Assembly: GCF_000375465.1 (NCBI RefSeq)
Contig: NZ_AQXH01000001.1
Span: 124,130 to 188,129 of the forward strand
Source of the DNA: Balneola vulgaris DSM 17893
Lineage (GTDB): Bacteria; Bacteroidota; Rhodothermia; Balneolales; Balneolaceae
DNA: 64,000 nucleotides
Direction of reading: 5' to 3'
Shown here: in pieces, positions 45,497 through 54,476 of the stretch
Layout of the letters: each line of letters starts with the position of its first letter
Position numbering within the stretch: the first letter of the stretch is position 1
Notes under the pieces: model-generated
Databases searched by the model: none
Told to the model about the DNA's origin: nothing
What the model saw: only the letters and a program-made list of their open reading frames with translations
Position numbers and translations under genes: made by a program

Positions 45497-46492
45497 TTAC
45501 GAAAGGTATCCAGGTACTGAAATGGTTGACATGGTTTGAAGGCCAGGATTTGCTTTCAATACACTTTTAATACTGTTAATAGTGATTGCGCAGGTAGCGA
45601 TATCGCCATTGATGCCCCCATCTATTTCAGATACAAAAGAGGGCTCACCCTTAACGGTTACTTTATCATAAGAACGGGGTTCTCCGATAGCCGCCTTAAA
45701 GTGCATCTTAATTTTAAGCACTCCATTTTGGTACCCATGTGAAATTTGTTCAACCCCACGCGCATCCCCCTTTTTGATGTTCATGGATGGCACACTGATG
45801 TCATTATCAGAAACTACAGGATTTAACTCTTCTGTAACTTCATCTAAATCTATTCCCACACAGGATGCTAAGAAGTACACAGACTCCTTCAATCCAACAT
45901 GGCGTAATGTGCCTTCTGCTTCTTTCTCTTTAAAAGAGGATAAATTTAACCCGGCTCCAATTTTTTTCTGAAATGGCACTCTTCTTGGTGTAGCGTCTTG
46001 AATGCGTTCAACAGTGATGCTATCAACATCTTTACAAATTGAAGTTAGGGTAGAAGGGAGGTAATCCATTAAGAATCCTGGATTAACACCCGTACCTAAA
46101 CACGCTACTTTATATTTCTTGCAGATTTGATCTATTTCATTGCTTACTGCTTCATTTTCCTTCCAGGGGTAAGAGAGTTCTTCACAAGTAGAAACGATAG
46201 GCATCCCATGTTTGGCTACGGCCTCAACTTGCCCTACTAATTTCTTAATACTCGATACGGTTGTGATTACCGCCACATCGGGTTTTTTATCTAATTTGGC
46301 TAAAGCTTCATCAACCGATGATGAAACGGTAACTCCTGTTTTATCTTTGCCAAGTAATTCACCTATATCCTTCCCAATTAAATCAGGATCTAGGTCAACT
46401 ACCGCGATGGTTTTAACGTTTTTTTTGTCTGCGATGTAATGGGCAATCTGTTTTCCAAGAGGCCCGAACCCCATTTGTAGAACTCCAATCAT
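45497..46492 (-). CDS. DapB-like dehydrogenase (2,4-diaminopentanoate dehydrogenase family)
   Basis: A 331-residue NAD(P)-dependent oxidoreductase. It has a DapB-like N-terminal Rossmann domain (LQMGFGPLGKQIAHYI, about 5-20; CLGTGVNPGFLMDYLP near 130) and a C-terminal domain like that of 2,4-diaminopentanoate dehydrogenase. In fermentative ornithine degradation such an enzyme oxidises 2,4-diaminopentanoate, but no ornithine mutase is present here, so the substrate is probably another amino acid or imine. It is the first gene of the operon controlled, by inference, by the divergent MocR regulator. Confidence 0.78.
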   Translation of the reverse strand: MIGVLQMGFGPLGKQIAHYIADKKNVKTIAVVDLDPDLIGKDIGELLGKDKTGVTVSSSVDEALAKLDKKPDVAVITTVSSIKKLVGQVEAVAKHGMPIVSTCEELSYPWKENEAVSNEIDQICKKYKVACLGTGVNPGFLMDYLPSTLTSICKDVDSITVERIQDATPRRVPFQKKIGAGLNLSSFKEKEAEGTLRHVGLKESVYFLASCVGIDLDEVTEELNPVVSDNDISVPSMNIKKGDARGVEQISHGYQNGVLKIKMHFKAAIGEPRSYDKVTVKGEPSFVSEIDGGINGDIATCAITINSIKSVLKANPGLQTMSTISVPGYLS

Positions 46493-46498
46493 AATTAT

Positions 46499-46515
46499 TT
46501 AGGTATTTTTCCTAA
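46499..46515 (-). promoter_or_regulatory. Short hairpin just before the dehydrogenase start
   Basis: TTAGG-TATTTTT-CCTAA lies 6 bases upstream of the ATG at 46492. In the minus-strand mRNA it would form a small stem over the ribosome-binding region, or it may be a half-operator. Confidence 0.3.
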
Positions 46516-46525
46516 TAAAAGTTTT

Positions 46526-46574
46526 AATTGGTACGCAATCTAATTGCTGATAATTAAAAAATAGCATACCAATT
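46526..46574. promoter_or_regulatory. Inverted-repeat operator of the MocR divergon
   Basis: AATTGGTACG at 46526-46535 and CATACCAATT at 46565-46574 are inverted copies (9 of 10 bases), with centres about 39 bases apart, in the 105-base region shared by the divergent regulator and operon. MocR/PdxR regulators usually bind paired sites in such regions, so this is the likely binding site, though direct repeats are more usual for the family. Confidence 0.5.
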
Positions 46575-46597
46575 TTAAGTTTTAAGGCAATACAATC

Positions 46598-48100
46598 TTG
46601 CAGAACAAATTAAATGGCATTTTAGCTACCAACGGATTCCCCGAAAATAAAACCAAAATGAGTGTGTATAGGGCGCTTGCTGAGGCACTCATGGAGGCGG
46701 TACTCTCTAAACAGCTTGTTAAAGGCGAAAAACTACCACCCAGTAGAGTTTTAGCAAATGATATTGGAGTGTCGCGCTCTACCGTAATTAAAGCCTATGA
46801 GATACTTTGTATAGAAAAATATGTGAAGTCGGTACAAGGCTCAGGCTATTATGTGGAGGATGTGCAACGAAAAAAAATCAAGCATCGACTCTTAAGTATC
46901 AGCACAAATGGTTCACGCCCAGAGATTTCTGAGCGCGGTAAGAGATTTAGAAAGTATGTGAATCTGATGAATCGCACATCGGGAGGAGGTACGGCCTTTA
47001 GACCTGGATTGCCCCCATTAGATATATTTCCAGTTCGGCAGTGGCAAAGTCTAACTAACCGCTATTGGCGTGACGTTACCTATTCAGAAATGTCGTACGG
47101 TGACCCACAAGGTCTGCTGAGCTTACGGAAGAACATCACCGACTATCTGCGTATTTATCGAAATATTCATTGCCACCATGATCAAGTAATTATTGTTACG
47201 GGCTCAATGCATTCAATCTCAATCATCGGTGATTTATTGATTGATGCGGATGATCAGATCATTGTTGAAAACCCAGCCTACGCCAATGCCATAGCTATTT
47301 TTAAAAGTCTCAAGGCAAAATTACTAGCGGCAAGCATAGATGATGAAGGTATAGATATAAAAGGGGTTCCATTATCAAAGGTTCAAGACCCAAAATTTAT
47401 TTATACCACTCCATCGAACCAATATCCTTCGGGAATTAAGATGAGTTTGGATAGAAGGTTGGAAGTTTTAGAATGGGCTCAGAAGCATAATTGCTTAATT
47501 GTTGAAGACGATTATGATCATGAGTTTAGCAATTGGGAAGAGCCTATAACTTCCATATTTGGCTTAGATAAAAGTGAAAGTGTAATCTATCTGGGTACCT
47601 TTAATAAGCTTCTTCATCCATCTGTTCGGCTCGGTTATATAATAGTGCCTCCTTATCTAGTGAATGATATAAGAGCGTCCCTAGAGCAAACACTCAGGTT
47701 TGTACCACCCATGAATCAAAAAATAATGTCGACCTTTATTGAGAAGGGTTATTTGAGTACCCATTTACGAAAAGTAGTAGAGGTGTCAAATACACGTCGA
47801 TCTTACTTCATAGATCAATTTAATCGAGAGTTAGGTGCTATCATGAGCTTGAGGCCCCTTACCCAAGGCTTACACGTAATTGCCGATTTACCCAAATCGA
47901 TTGTCGATAATGAACTTGCTAAGTTTCTAACTGAAAATGGAATTACCGTTTTCCCTTTGAGTAAGTACGTAGTTAAAGGAAATATGGGGAATGGCTTAGT
48001 AATGGGATTTTCTTCGGTAGATAAGGCCAGTATAAAATCCAAAATTAGAGAGATGGGTGCTTTATGCCGACAGTTCATAAAGCACCAGCAATCTCAATAA
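46598..48100 (+). CDS. MocR/PdxR-family transcriptional regulator
   Basis: A 500-residue protein fusing an N-terminal GntR-type winged helix (about 20-95; LPPSRVLANDIGVSRSTVIKAYEIL) to a class I aminotransferase-like domain (about 120-490). The PLP-binding lysine is Lys337 in GTFNKLLHPSVRLGY, and GDPQGLLSLRKNI and VEDDYDHEF are typical. These regulators sense PLP or amino compounds such as amino acids. The start is TTG at 46598 with an AAGG element about 10 bases before it; ATG at 46658 is the alternative. Divergent from the D-amino-acid operon, which it probably controls. Confidence 0.9.
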   Translation: MQNKLNGILATNGFPENKTKMSVYRALAEALMEAVLSKQLVKGEKLPPSRVLANDIGVSRSTVIKAYEILCIEKYVKSVQGSGYYVEDVQRKKIKHRLLSISTNGSRPEISERGKRFRKYVNLMNRTSGGGTAFRPGLPPLDIFPVRQWQSLTNRYWRDVTYSEMSYGDPQGLLSLRKNITDYLRIYRNIHCHHDQVIIVTGSMHSISIIGDLLIDADDQIIVENPAYANAIAIFKSLKAKLLAASIDDEGIDIKGVPLSKVQDPKFIYTTPSNQYPSGIKMSLDRRLEVLEWAQKHNCLIVEDDYDHEFSNWEEPITSIFGLDKSESVIYLGTFNKLLHPSVRLGYIIVPPYLVNDIRASLEQTLRFVPPMNQKIMSTFIEKGYLSTHLRKVVEVSNTRRSYFIDQFNRELGAIMSLRPLTQGLHVIADLPKSIVDNELAKFLTENGITVFPLSKYVVKGNMGNGLVMGFSSVDKASIKSKIREMGALCRQFIKHQQSQ

Positions 48101-48114
48101 AAGCGAAGTGAATA

Positions 48115-49074
48115 TTACTTTAGGTAAGGTTCAAATAAGTCTTCAAGCGACTGATTGATGTTCTTGTCGAGCTTTGGTTCAAAAGCTTTACCAGTGAGTA
48201 AGCCAAACAATTCAGCATATCGCTCATAAACTTCTATTCTAAACGAATCGGGAAGGTCTGGTAAAGTTTGCCCGTCTAGTCCTTGGAACTCATTTTCCAT
48301 TAACCACTCACGGAGGAATTCTTTACTTAATTGCTTCTGATTTTCCCCTTTAGCTTGGCGTGCTTCATAGCCATCTAAGTAAAAGTAGCGACTACTATCT
48401 GTGGTGTGAACTTCATCAATTAAGGTGAGTTCACCATTGTATAGTCCAAATTCATACTTGGTATCCACTAGGATGAGTCCTTGTTTCGCAGCTACTTCAG
48501 TTCCACGTTCAAATAATTTGAATGCCGTTTCTTTTATGGAATTCCAAAGCTTTTCTTCAACGATACCGCGCGATAGTATTTCTTCTTCAGAGATATCTTC
48601 ATCATGGCCTTCGGTGGCTTTAGTAGCAGGGGTAAGGATGGGTTGTTCAAACTTCTGATGTTCAACCATTCCTTCTGGAAGTGTTACCCCACATAACGTT
48701 CTCAATCCCGATTTATAGGTACGCCATGCATGCCCAGTGAGATAGCCTCGAATCACAACTTCAATAGGAATCGGGGCGCACTTTTTTGAGATCGTCACAT
48801 TTGGGTGTGGGACTTCTTTGATATGAGTAGGCACTATGTCTTTCACCTTTTCGAATGAAAAAGCAGCCATTTGATTAAGGATTTGTCCTTTAAAAGGAAT
48901 GGCTTGGCGCATGATATAATCAAATGCTGAAATTCTATCGGTTACAACGATGCCTAAAGTGTCATCATTAAGCGTATAAACTTCCCGAACTTTTCCTTTA
49001 TAAGGTTCAGGTATATTCGAAACGTTGGTATCAGTGATACAATGATTAAGTGCTTCTTTTAAAAGGGTACTCAC
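48115..49074 (-). CDS. purC: SAICAR synthase
   Basis: Phosphoribosylaminoimidazole-succinocarboxamide synthase of purine biosynthesis, 319 residues from GTG at 49074. The reading frame is open further upstream into the regulator gene, but conservation begins with GKVREVY (about residue 28-34). HPNVTISKKCAPIPIEVVIRG and the ATP/aspartate segment EGHDEDIS are conserved, as is LILVDTKYEFGLY, and the length fits the larger SAICAR synthases. It begins 13 bases after the LacI-type regulator. Confidence 0.93.
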   Translation of the reverse strand: MSTLLKEALNHCITDTNVSNIPEPYKGKVREVYTLNDDTLGIVVTDRISAFDYIMRQAIPFKGQILNQMAAFSFEKVKDIVPTHIKEVPHPNVTISKKCAPIPIEVVIRGYLTGHAWRTYKSGLRTLCGVTLPEGMVEHQKFEQPILTPATKATEGHDEDISEEEILSRGIVEEKLWNSIKETAFKLFERGTEVAAKQGLILVDTKYEFGLYNGELTLIDEVHTTDSSRYFYLDGYEARQAKGENQKQLSKEFLREWLMENEFQGLDGQTLPDLPDSFRIEVYERYAELFGLLTGKAFEPKLDKNINQSLEDLFEPYLK

Positions 49075-49087
49075 AGAGTAAGTTGAT

Positions 49088-50098
49088 TTAAATTTTGTTG
49101 GTTGAACCGCGTTCAATAAGAACAGGGTCGATAGTTTGTTGAAGTGCTTTTTGAGCAGGGTTTTTAATGATTTCACCCAAACGCTGCGTGGCTTTAACAC
49201 CTATAGTATGCATCTGCTGATCTACCGTGGTAAGATCAAGATACTTCGATAACTTAATATTATCGTAGCCCATTAATGCGATATCGTCTGGTACTGATAA
49301 TCCCAGTCCATTGAGGGCATGAATAGCTCCAAGTGCTTGGGTATCGTTTGAACAGAATAAGGCTTCCGGCATTTCGCCTTGATTGTGCAATAAATGAATG
49401 GCTTCAAAGCCCGCTTCTTCAGTTAAGCCACCGTGTTTTGAGGATTTACCAGTTATAAAAAAACGATCCTCTATTTCAATTCCATTCGATTGTAGGGCAT
49501 CTTTAAAACCTTTTTCACGAGCTATTGCTGCACGGTTTTTAGTGAATGCTCGAATCATTCCTATTTTCTTGAAGCCTTTTTTAACCAGATGCTCGCCCGC
49601 TATAAAACCACCATGATAATCGTTCATCATAAAGTAGTTGTAGGCCGGATGATGAGAATTAACGAGAACTACTGGGGTTTGGGTAGCTTGAACCAATTCA
49701 TGGATATCCGTCGTTACTTCAATCGAAAGAATAATCAGTGCATCGGCGGTTCCGCGATCAAAAAATGAAGGCACGGCATCTTCAGGATTACGTGAGCCTG
49801 TATTGTAGATGATGATATCTAAATCCATTTTCATGAGTTCATCCTTCACTCCCTTCAATACCTCGTTGAAGTAAGGGGTTGTGAATGATGGAACAGCAAT
49901 AGCTAGCATCTGAGGTTCTTTTCGAGCTAGCTTCCTCGCATTCGCTTGGGGTCGAAATTTCAGTGACTTGATCGCATCATCTACTTTATCTCTGGTTTCC
50001 TGAGAAACATTCGGCGATTTATTTAAAACACGCGACACCGTAGAAATAGCCACTCCAGCCTGATTGGCTACTTCATAAATCGTAATTTTTTTATTCAT
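49088..50098 (-). CDS. LacI-family transcriptional regulator
   Basis: A 336-residue repressor: N-terminal helix-turn-helix (ITIYEVANQAGVAISTVSRVLN, about 5-26), hinge (NARKLARKE), and a periplasmic-binding-like effector domain (about 65-330; DDIALMGYDNIKLSKYLDLTTVDQ is the characteristic dimerisation/effector region). The effector is unknown: a purine (as in E. coli PurR) or a sugar. The gene leads purC on the same strand, which hints at purine control but could be accidental. Confidence 0.9.
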   Translation of the reverse strand: MNKKITIYEVANQAGVAISTVSRVLNKSPNVSQETRDKVDDAIKSLKFRPQANARKLARKEPQMLAIAVPSFTTPYFNEVLKGVKDELMKMDLDIIIYNTGSRNPEDAVPSFFDRGTADALIILSIEVTTDIHELVQATQTPVVLVNSHHPAYNYFMMNDYHGGFIAGEHLVKKGFKKIGMIRAFTKNRAAIAREKGFKDALQSNGIEIEDRFFITGKSSKHGGLTEEAGFEAIHLLHNQGEMPEALFCSNDTQALGAIHALNGLGLSVPDDIALMGYDNIKLSKYLDLTTVDQQMHTIGVKATQRLGEIIKNPAQKALQQTIDPVLIERGSTNKI

Positions 50099-50273
50099 GC
50101 AATATTGATATCAAGTCGGTAATAGTCGTTATTGAACTTAAACAAGAATAACTTCTAAGAAATAATTTATCTGCAAAAGATAATGATCTTTTCCTAAGAT
50201 GTATTCTGTTGATAAAATTTTCAAATGCAATCGGGAACTTTTAACACTTGGTTTGTGATTTTAGCTCATATCT

Positions 50274-51248
50274 ATGACAAACTTAATGAACCTCCCATTT
50301 TCCTTAATTCGCCCTTTCTATGAAAAGACCTCATTCCACCGTTCGGTAATTGAGGACATTCGTGATGAAGAATTGCGTCATGCATATAGCCATTGCAGAG
50401 CTATTACGAAATTTCATGCAAAAACCTTTTATATGGCCACGCGTTTTTTACCCAACGAGAAGCAACGTGGGGTTTTTGCCATTTATGGAATGTGTAGATA
50501 CCTAGATAACTTGGTAGATGACGCTGAAGATTTGATATATGGTGATTCGTTAAGCGAGGCACAAATTCAAGAACGTCTAGATTTATTTGTTGCCGATTTG
50601 AAAAAAATATACAAAGGCATTCATGTAGATCATCCAATTCTCATAGCATTAGCGGATACCATTAATTCCTATCAGATTCCAATAGAGTATCCAATGCTTT
50701 TGGTTGAAGGGGTCCGACAAGATCTAACAAAAAATAGATTTCAAACTTTTCAGGAAGTGTACGACTACAGTTTTAGAGTAGCATCTGTAGTTGGACTTAT
50801 GACAAGTGAAATATTTGGCTATTCAACAAAAGATGCTTTAGATCAAGCCGTGGATTTAGGAATAGCTATGCAGTTAACAAATATCCTTAGAGATATTGGC
50901 GAAGACCTCAGCCGAGATCGCATTTATTTGGCACAAGATGAGCTCGTCGAGTTCAATGTTACTGAAGCGATGATCATCAACAAAGTGAACGACGATTCAT
51001 TTAAGTCGATGATGAAGTTTCAAATTGAACGTGCGAAGAGTTATTACGACTCCGCTTTTCAAGGCATTCAGAAGCTAAATAAGGATAGTAGACTGCCAGT
51101 ATACTTAGCCCATCGTAACTACAGCCGTATTCTTGAAAAGATTGAAGAGAACAATTACGATGTGTATTCACAACGTGCTTACCTGAACCAAAGCGAGAAA
51201 CTCTCAATTCTTCCCCAAGTATTTCTGGATTTACAGAAAGCAAGCTAA
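50274..51248 (+). CDS. crtB: Phytoene/squalene synthase family protein
   Basis: A 324-residue trans-isoprenyl diphosphate synthase of the head-to-head type. The two Asp-rich motifs are present: DNLVDDAED (about 78-86) and DIGEDLSRDRIYL (about 203-215). SFHRSVIEDIRDEEL and CRAITKFHAKTFY near the start are typical of phytoene synthases, which condense two geranylgeranyl diphosphates in carotenoid synthesis. No desaturase (crtI) or other carotenoid gene is in the window, so phytoene versus squalene product is not settled. A TTGGTTTG sequence 19 bases upstream may be promoter-related. Confidence 0.85.
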   Translation: MTNLMNLPFSLIRPFYEKTSFHRSVIEDIRDEELRHAYSHCRAITKFHAKTFYMATRFLPNEKQRGVFAIYGMCRYLDNLVDDAEDLIYGDSLSEAQIQERLDLFVADLKKIYKGIHVDHPILIALADTINSYQIPIEYPMLLVEGVRQDLTKNRFQTFQEVYDYSFRVASVVGLMTSEIFGYSTKDALDQAVDLGIAMQLTNILRDIGEDLSRDRIYLAQDELVEFNVTEAMIINKVNDDSFKSMMKFQIERAKSYYDSAFQGIQKLNKDSRLPVYLAHRNYSRILEKIEENNYDVYSQRAYLNQSEKLSILPQVFLDLQKAS

Positions 51249-51310
51249 ATCGGCTTGGAGAATCATACTTTAAAGCAGTATTATTGCTCCAAATTGAAAT
51301 TAGCTTAACT

Positions 51311-52801
51311 ATGCCAGAAATAAAGAAAGTTTTAGTCGCCAATCGTGGCGAAATTGCCCTTAGAGTTATTCATTCATGTAAAGAGCTAGGTATCAAAACG
51401 GTAGCTGTTTACTCACGCCCAGATGCGGCATCTCCCCATGTTCTTCATGCCGATGAATCTGTGTTTATCGGTGAGGCAGCTTCCTCAGAAAGTTATTTAG
51501 TAATCGACAAGATTATAGATGCCGTAAAGCAAACTGGAGCCGATGCGGTACATCCGGGATACGGGTTCCTAAGTGAGAATGCATCTTTTGCGGAGCGTTG
51601 TGAAAAAGAAGGCATTATCTTTATTGGCCCAAAGCCTCACGCAATTACGGTAATGGGCGACAAAACCGCTGCACGTGAGTTGGTAACTCAGTTAGGAATA
51701 CCAACCCCTCCAGGGCTGAAATCTGAATTGAAAGATATTGAAGAAGCTTCTCGTGTGGCTGATGAAATTGGTTACCCTATACTAGTAAAGGCTGCTGCAG
51801 GTGGTGGTGGTAAAGGGATGCGTATCGTTCATAAGAAAGATGAATTTGAAAGCAGTATCAAAGCGGCTAAATCGGAAGCGAAGAACGCATTTGGAGACGA
51901 TCGTATTTATATAGAGAAATACCTCGAAGAGCCACGCCATGTTGAGTTTCAGATTATGGCAGATACGCATGGCAATGTAGTTCATGTTTTTGATAGAGAG
52001 TGTTCAGTACAACGTCGCCACCAAAAAGTGATTGAAGAAGCACCTTGCCCACTCTTAACTCCTGAGTTGCGTGAAAAAATGGCTGAAGCAGCTATTAAAG
52101 CCGCAAAAGGATGTGATTATGTTGGCGCAGGTACTATAGAGTTTCTAGTAGATAAGCACCTTGATTTCTACTTCCTTGAAATGAACACCCGTTTACAGGT
52201 AGAGCACCCGGTAACCGAAATGATTTCTGGAGTGGATTTAGTAGCTACTCAAATATTAGTGGCCGAAGGTAAAGAACTTCCTTTCACTCAAGAGGACCTT
52301 GCTATAAATGGACATTCCATTGAGTGTCGAATCTATGCAGAAGATCCGGCTAATAACTTCTTACCAAGTACAGGTATGCTTCACAAACACAGAGTGCCAA
52401 CAGGTGATGGCATCCGTGTAGACAGTGGGGTAGAAGAAGGTCAAGAAGTAACGATCAACTACGATCCCATGATTTCTAAACTTACTGTGCATGGCAAAGA
52501 TCGAAAAGCTGCTATTCATAAAATGCTTCGTGCTTTAGAAGAATATGAGATTGCAGGTTGTAGAACGACTATTCCATTCTGTGAATACACCTTAAAGCAC
52601 CCCGCTTTTGTTGAAGCTAAGTATGACACTCATTTCGTAAAAGATCATTTTACGGAAGAAACATTAGCACCAAAAACAGAAGATAATGTGGTTGCACTTG
52701 CCGCTGTATTATTGAGAAAACAACAAGAGTCGGATTCAAAGCCAAAAGTACTCAATGGTTCAGTAAATGCTGAGTCGGAGTGGTGGAGACAACGTAGATA
52801 A
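51311..52801 (+). CDS. accC: Biotin carboxylase (AccC-type)
   Basis: ATP-grasp carboxylase carrying out the first half-reaction of acetyl-CoA (or propionyl-CoA) carboxylase. From ATG 51311 the protein has 496 residues. KKVLVANRGEIALRVI opens the N domain, GGGGKGMR (about 165) is the ATP loop, and RDCSVQRRHQKVIEE is represented by RECSVQRRHQK. After the 450-residue core there is an extra tail of about 45 residues (ending SEWWRQRR), as in carboxylase alpha subunits of the propionyl-CoA type but without a biotin-carrier domain. No accB or carboxyltransferase gene is adjacent; murQ follows after 20 bases. Confidence 0.9.
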   Translation: MPEIKKVLVANRGEIALRVIHSCKELGIKTVAVYSRPDAASPHVLHADESVFIGEAASSESYLVIDKIIDAVKQTGADAVHPGYGFLSENASFAERCEKEGIIFIGPKPHAITVMGDKTAARELVTQLGIPTPPGLKSELKDIEEASRVADEIGYPILVKAAAGGGGKGMRIVHKKDEFESSIKAAKSEAKNAFGDDRIYIEKYLEEPRHVEFQIMADTHGNVVHVFDRECSVQRRHQKVIEEAPCPLLTPELREKMAEAAIKAAKGCDYVGAGTIEFLVDKHLDFYFLEMNTRLQVEHPVTEMISGVDLVATQILVAEGKELPFTQEDLAINGHSIECRIYAEDPANNFLPSTGMLHKHRVPTGDGIRVDSGVEEGQEVTINYDPMISKLTVHGKDRKAAIHKMLRALEEYEIAGCRTTIPFCEYTLKHPAFVEAKYDTHFVKDHFTEETLAPKTEDNVVALAAVLLRKQQESDSKPKVLNGSVNAESEWWRQRR

Positions 52802-52821
52802 CTTTTAACGGACCTCGAGCC

Positions 52822-53751
52822 GTGAATACTCCCGAACAAGATTTATTCGATCAGCTAAAAAAATTAGCAACCGAACAACGTAATCCTAATAGCACTGATA
52901 TCGATTTAGCCGATGCAAAACGCATTGCCGAAATTATAAATCAGGAGGATAAGAAGGTTGCTGATTTGGTTGCTCTACGCTTAGATGAAATCGCTGAAGC
53001 TATAGAGCTCATTAGCGAATCATTTCAACTTGGCGGAAGGTTGTTGTACTTAGGTGCCGGCACTAGTGGACGTTTAGGAGTTGTTGATGCCTCAGAATGC
53101 CCGCCTACCTTTGGATCAAATCCCGAGCAAGTGCAAGGTTTCATCGCAGGAGGGAAGGAAGCCATGTATGCAGCCCAAGAAGGAGCTGAAGACAGTGAAG
53201 AGTTTGGGCAAGAGGAATTACATAAAGCCCATGTAACTCCTCCCGACATCGTATGTGGAATAGCGGCCAGTGGTAGAACCCCTTATGTAATTGGAGCCAT
53301 TAAAGAAGCTAGCAAGCGAGGATGTAAAACCGTTTTTATTACTACGGTTCCAAAAGAACAGCTTAATGTTGAAGCGGATATCATCATTGATGTTCCTGTT
53401 GGGCCAGAGGTCATAATGGGTAGCACAAGAATGAAAAGTGGTACCGCTCAAAAGATGGTTCTTAATATGCTTACAACGGGCGCTATGGTTCGGCAGGGTA
53501 AAGTGTATGAAAACGTGATGGTTGATCTTCAGCTATCCAACAAAAAGTTGGTAGAGCGTGCAAAGCGTATCATTATGATGTTCACAGAATTGAATTATGA
53601 TGAAGCTTCTGAAGTGTTAGCGGCTTCAGGGAATCATGTAAAAGTAGCATTGGTTATGTCGCTTGGTAAAACCAGTGCCCAAGAAGCACAAACACTATTA
53701 AAAAAGCATCAAGGATTTATAAGAAAAGCGATTGAGGAATTGAAAAACTAA
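52822..53751 (+). CDS. murQ: N-acetylmuramic acid 6-phosphate etherase
   Basis: Cleaves the lactyl ether of MurNAc-6-phosphate to give GlcNAc-6-phosphate and D-lactate, in peptidoglycan recycling. The 309 residues are SIS-domain type: LGAGTSGRLGVVDASECPPTFG (about 74-95), IAASGRTPYVIGAI (about 150-163) and MGSTRMKSGTAQKMVLNM (about 197) are clear MurQ marks. The start is GTG at 52822. Its stop overlaps the plsC ATG by one base. Confidence 0.95.
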   Translation: MNTPEQDLFDQLKKLATEQRNPNSTDIDLADAKRIAEIINQEDKKVADLVALRLDEIAEAIELISESFQLGGRLLYLGAGTSGRLGVVDASECPPTFGSNPEQVQGFIAGGKEAMYAAQEGAEDSEEFGQEELHKAHVTPPDIVCGIAASGRTPYVIGAIKEASKRGCKTVFITTVPKEQLNVEADIIIDVPVGPEVIMGSTRMKSGTAQKMVLNMLTTGAMVRQGKVYENVMVDLQLSNKKLVERAKRIIMMFTELNYDEASEVLAASGNHVKVALVMSLGKTSAQEAQTLLKKHQGFIRKAIEELKN

Positions 53752-54476
53752 TGAGAGCGATATTTAGTCTATTTGTATGGTTGTATTACTGTGTATTGTT
53801 TTTGGTCTTTTTCATACTCATAGCCACCGTATGGGTGTTTACCTTTCCATTCGATAAATATCGAAAAGTCCCCAATAAAGTACTTTCATGGTTAGCTTGG
53901 TTTTTACTACAAGCCAGCCCCGGTTGGAAAGTCAGTATTCATGGGGAAGAAAAATATGACCCTGAAGTTCCTACGATATTCATCGCCAATCATCAAAGTT
54001 TTTTAGATATGGCATTAGCCTATCAATTACCATGGCAAATGAAATGGGTATCCAAAAGAAGCCTAGCTTTGATTCCAGTGATGGGTTGGTTGGTATGGCT
54101 CACAGGGCACTTAACCATTAATCGTAAAAGTAAATCAGCCATTAAACGTTTAGGTAATCTAGTTCAACCACTGCGCGATAATGTGCCTGTTATGATTTTC
54201 CCAGAAGGCACACGCTCTTTGGACGGAGAACTCAAACGCTTTAAAAATGGTGCGTTCCTATTAGCTATGGAGTATGGTTTCCGCCTTCAACCTATGGTTA
54301 TAGATGGAGGATATCATGCCATGAAGTCTGGGGCTAAAGTGCTAAACCCAAAGGTTAATTTTACGGTTTCAGTATTAGATCCAATCGAGACTAAAAATTT
54401 TGAGGATCTCAACACATTAAAAGACCATGCATATCAGTTAATAGACGAGGAATTGCAACGAATACGAACTTCTTGA
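53751..54476 (+). CDS. plsC: 1-acyl-sn-glycerol-3-phosphate acyltransferase
   Basis: Second acylation of phosphatidic acid synthesis, at the inner membrane. In 241 residues an N-terminal hydrophobic segment (about 8-32) anchors the protein, the catalytic HxxxxD is His81-Asp86 (NHQSFLD) and FPEGTRS (about 154) binds the substrate. Its start overlaps the murQ stop (TAATG) and its stop overlaps the TTG start of the TonB-like gene, so the three genes form one translationally coupled set, although their functions differ. Confidence 0.93.
   Translation: MRAIFSLFVWLYYCVLFLVFFILIATVWVFTFPFDKYRKVPNKVLSWLAWFLLQASPGWKVSIHGEEKYDPEVPTIFIANHQSFLDMALAYQLPWQMKWVSKRSLALIPVMGWLVWLTGHLTINRKSKSAIKRLGNLVQPLRDNVPVMIFPEGTRSLDGELKRFKNGAFLLAMEYGFRLQPMVIDGGYHAMKSGAKVLNPKVNFTVSVLDPIETKNFEDLNTLKDHAYQLIDEELQRIRTS

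Noticed and set aside
48115-49200. Longer purC beginning at 49200 inside the LacI-type gene
   Set aside because: The extra N-terminal residues are the regulator's coding sequence in another frame; GTG at 49074, just after the regulator's stop, gives a normal-length enzyme.
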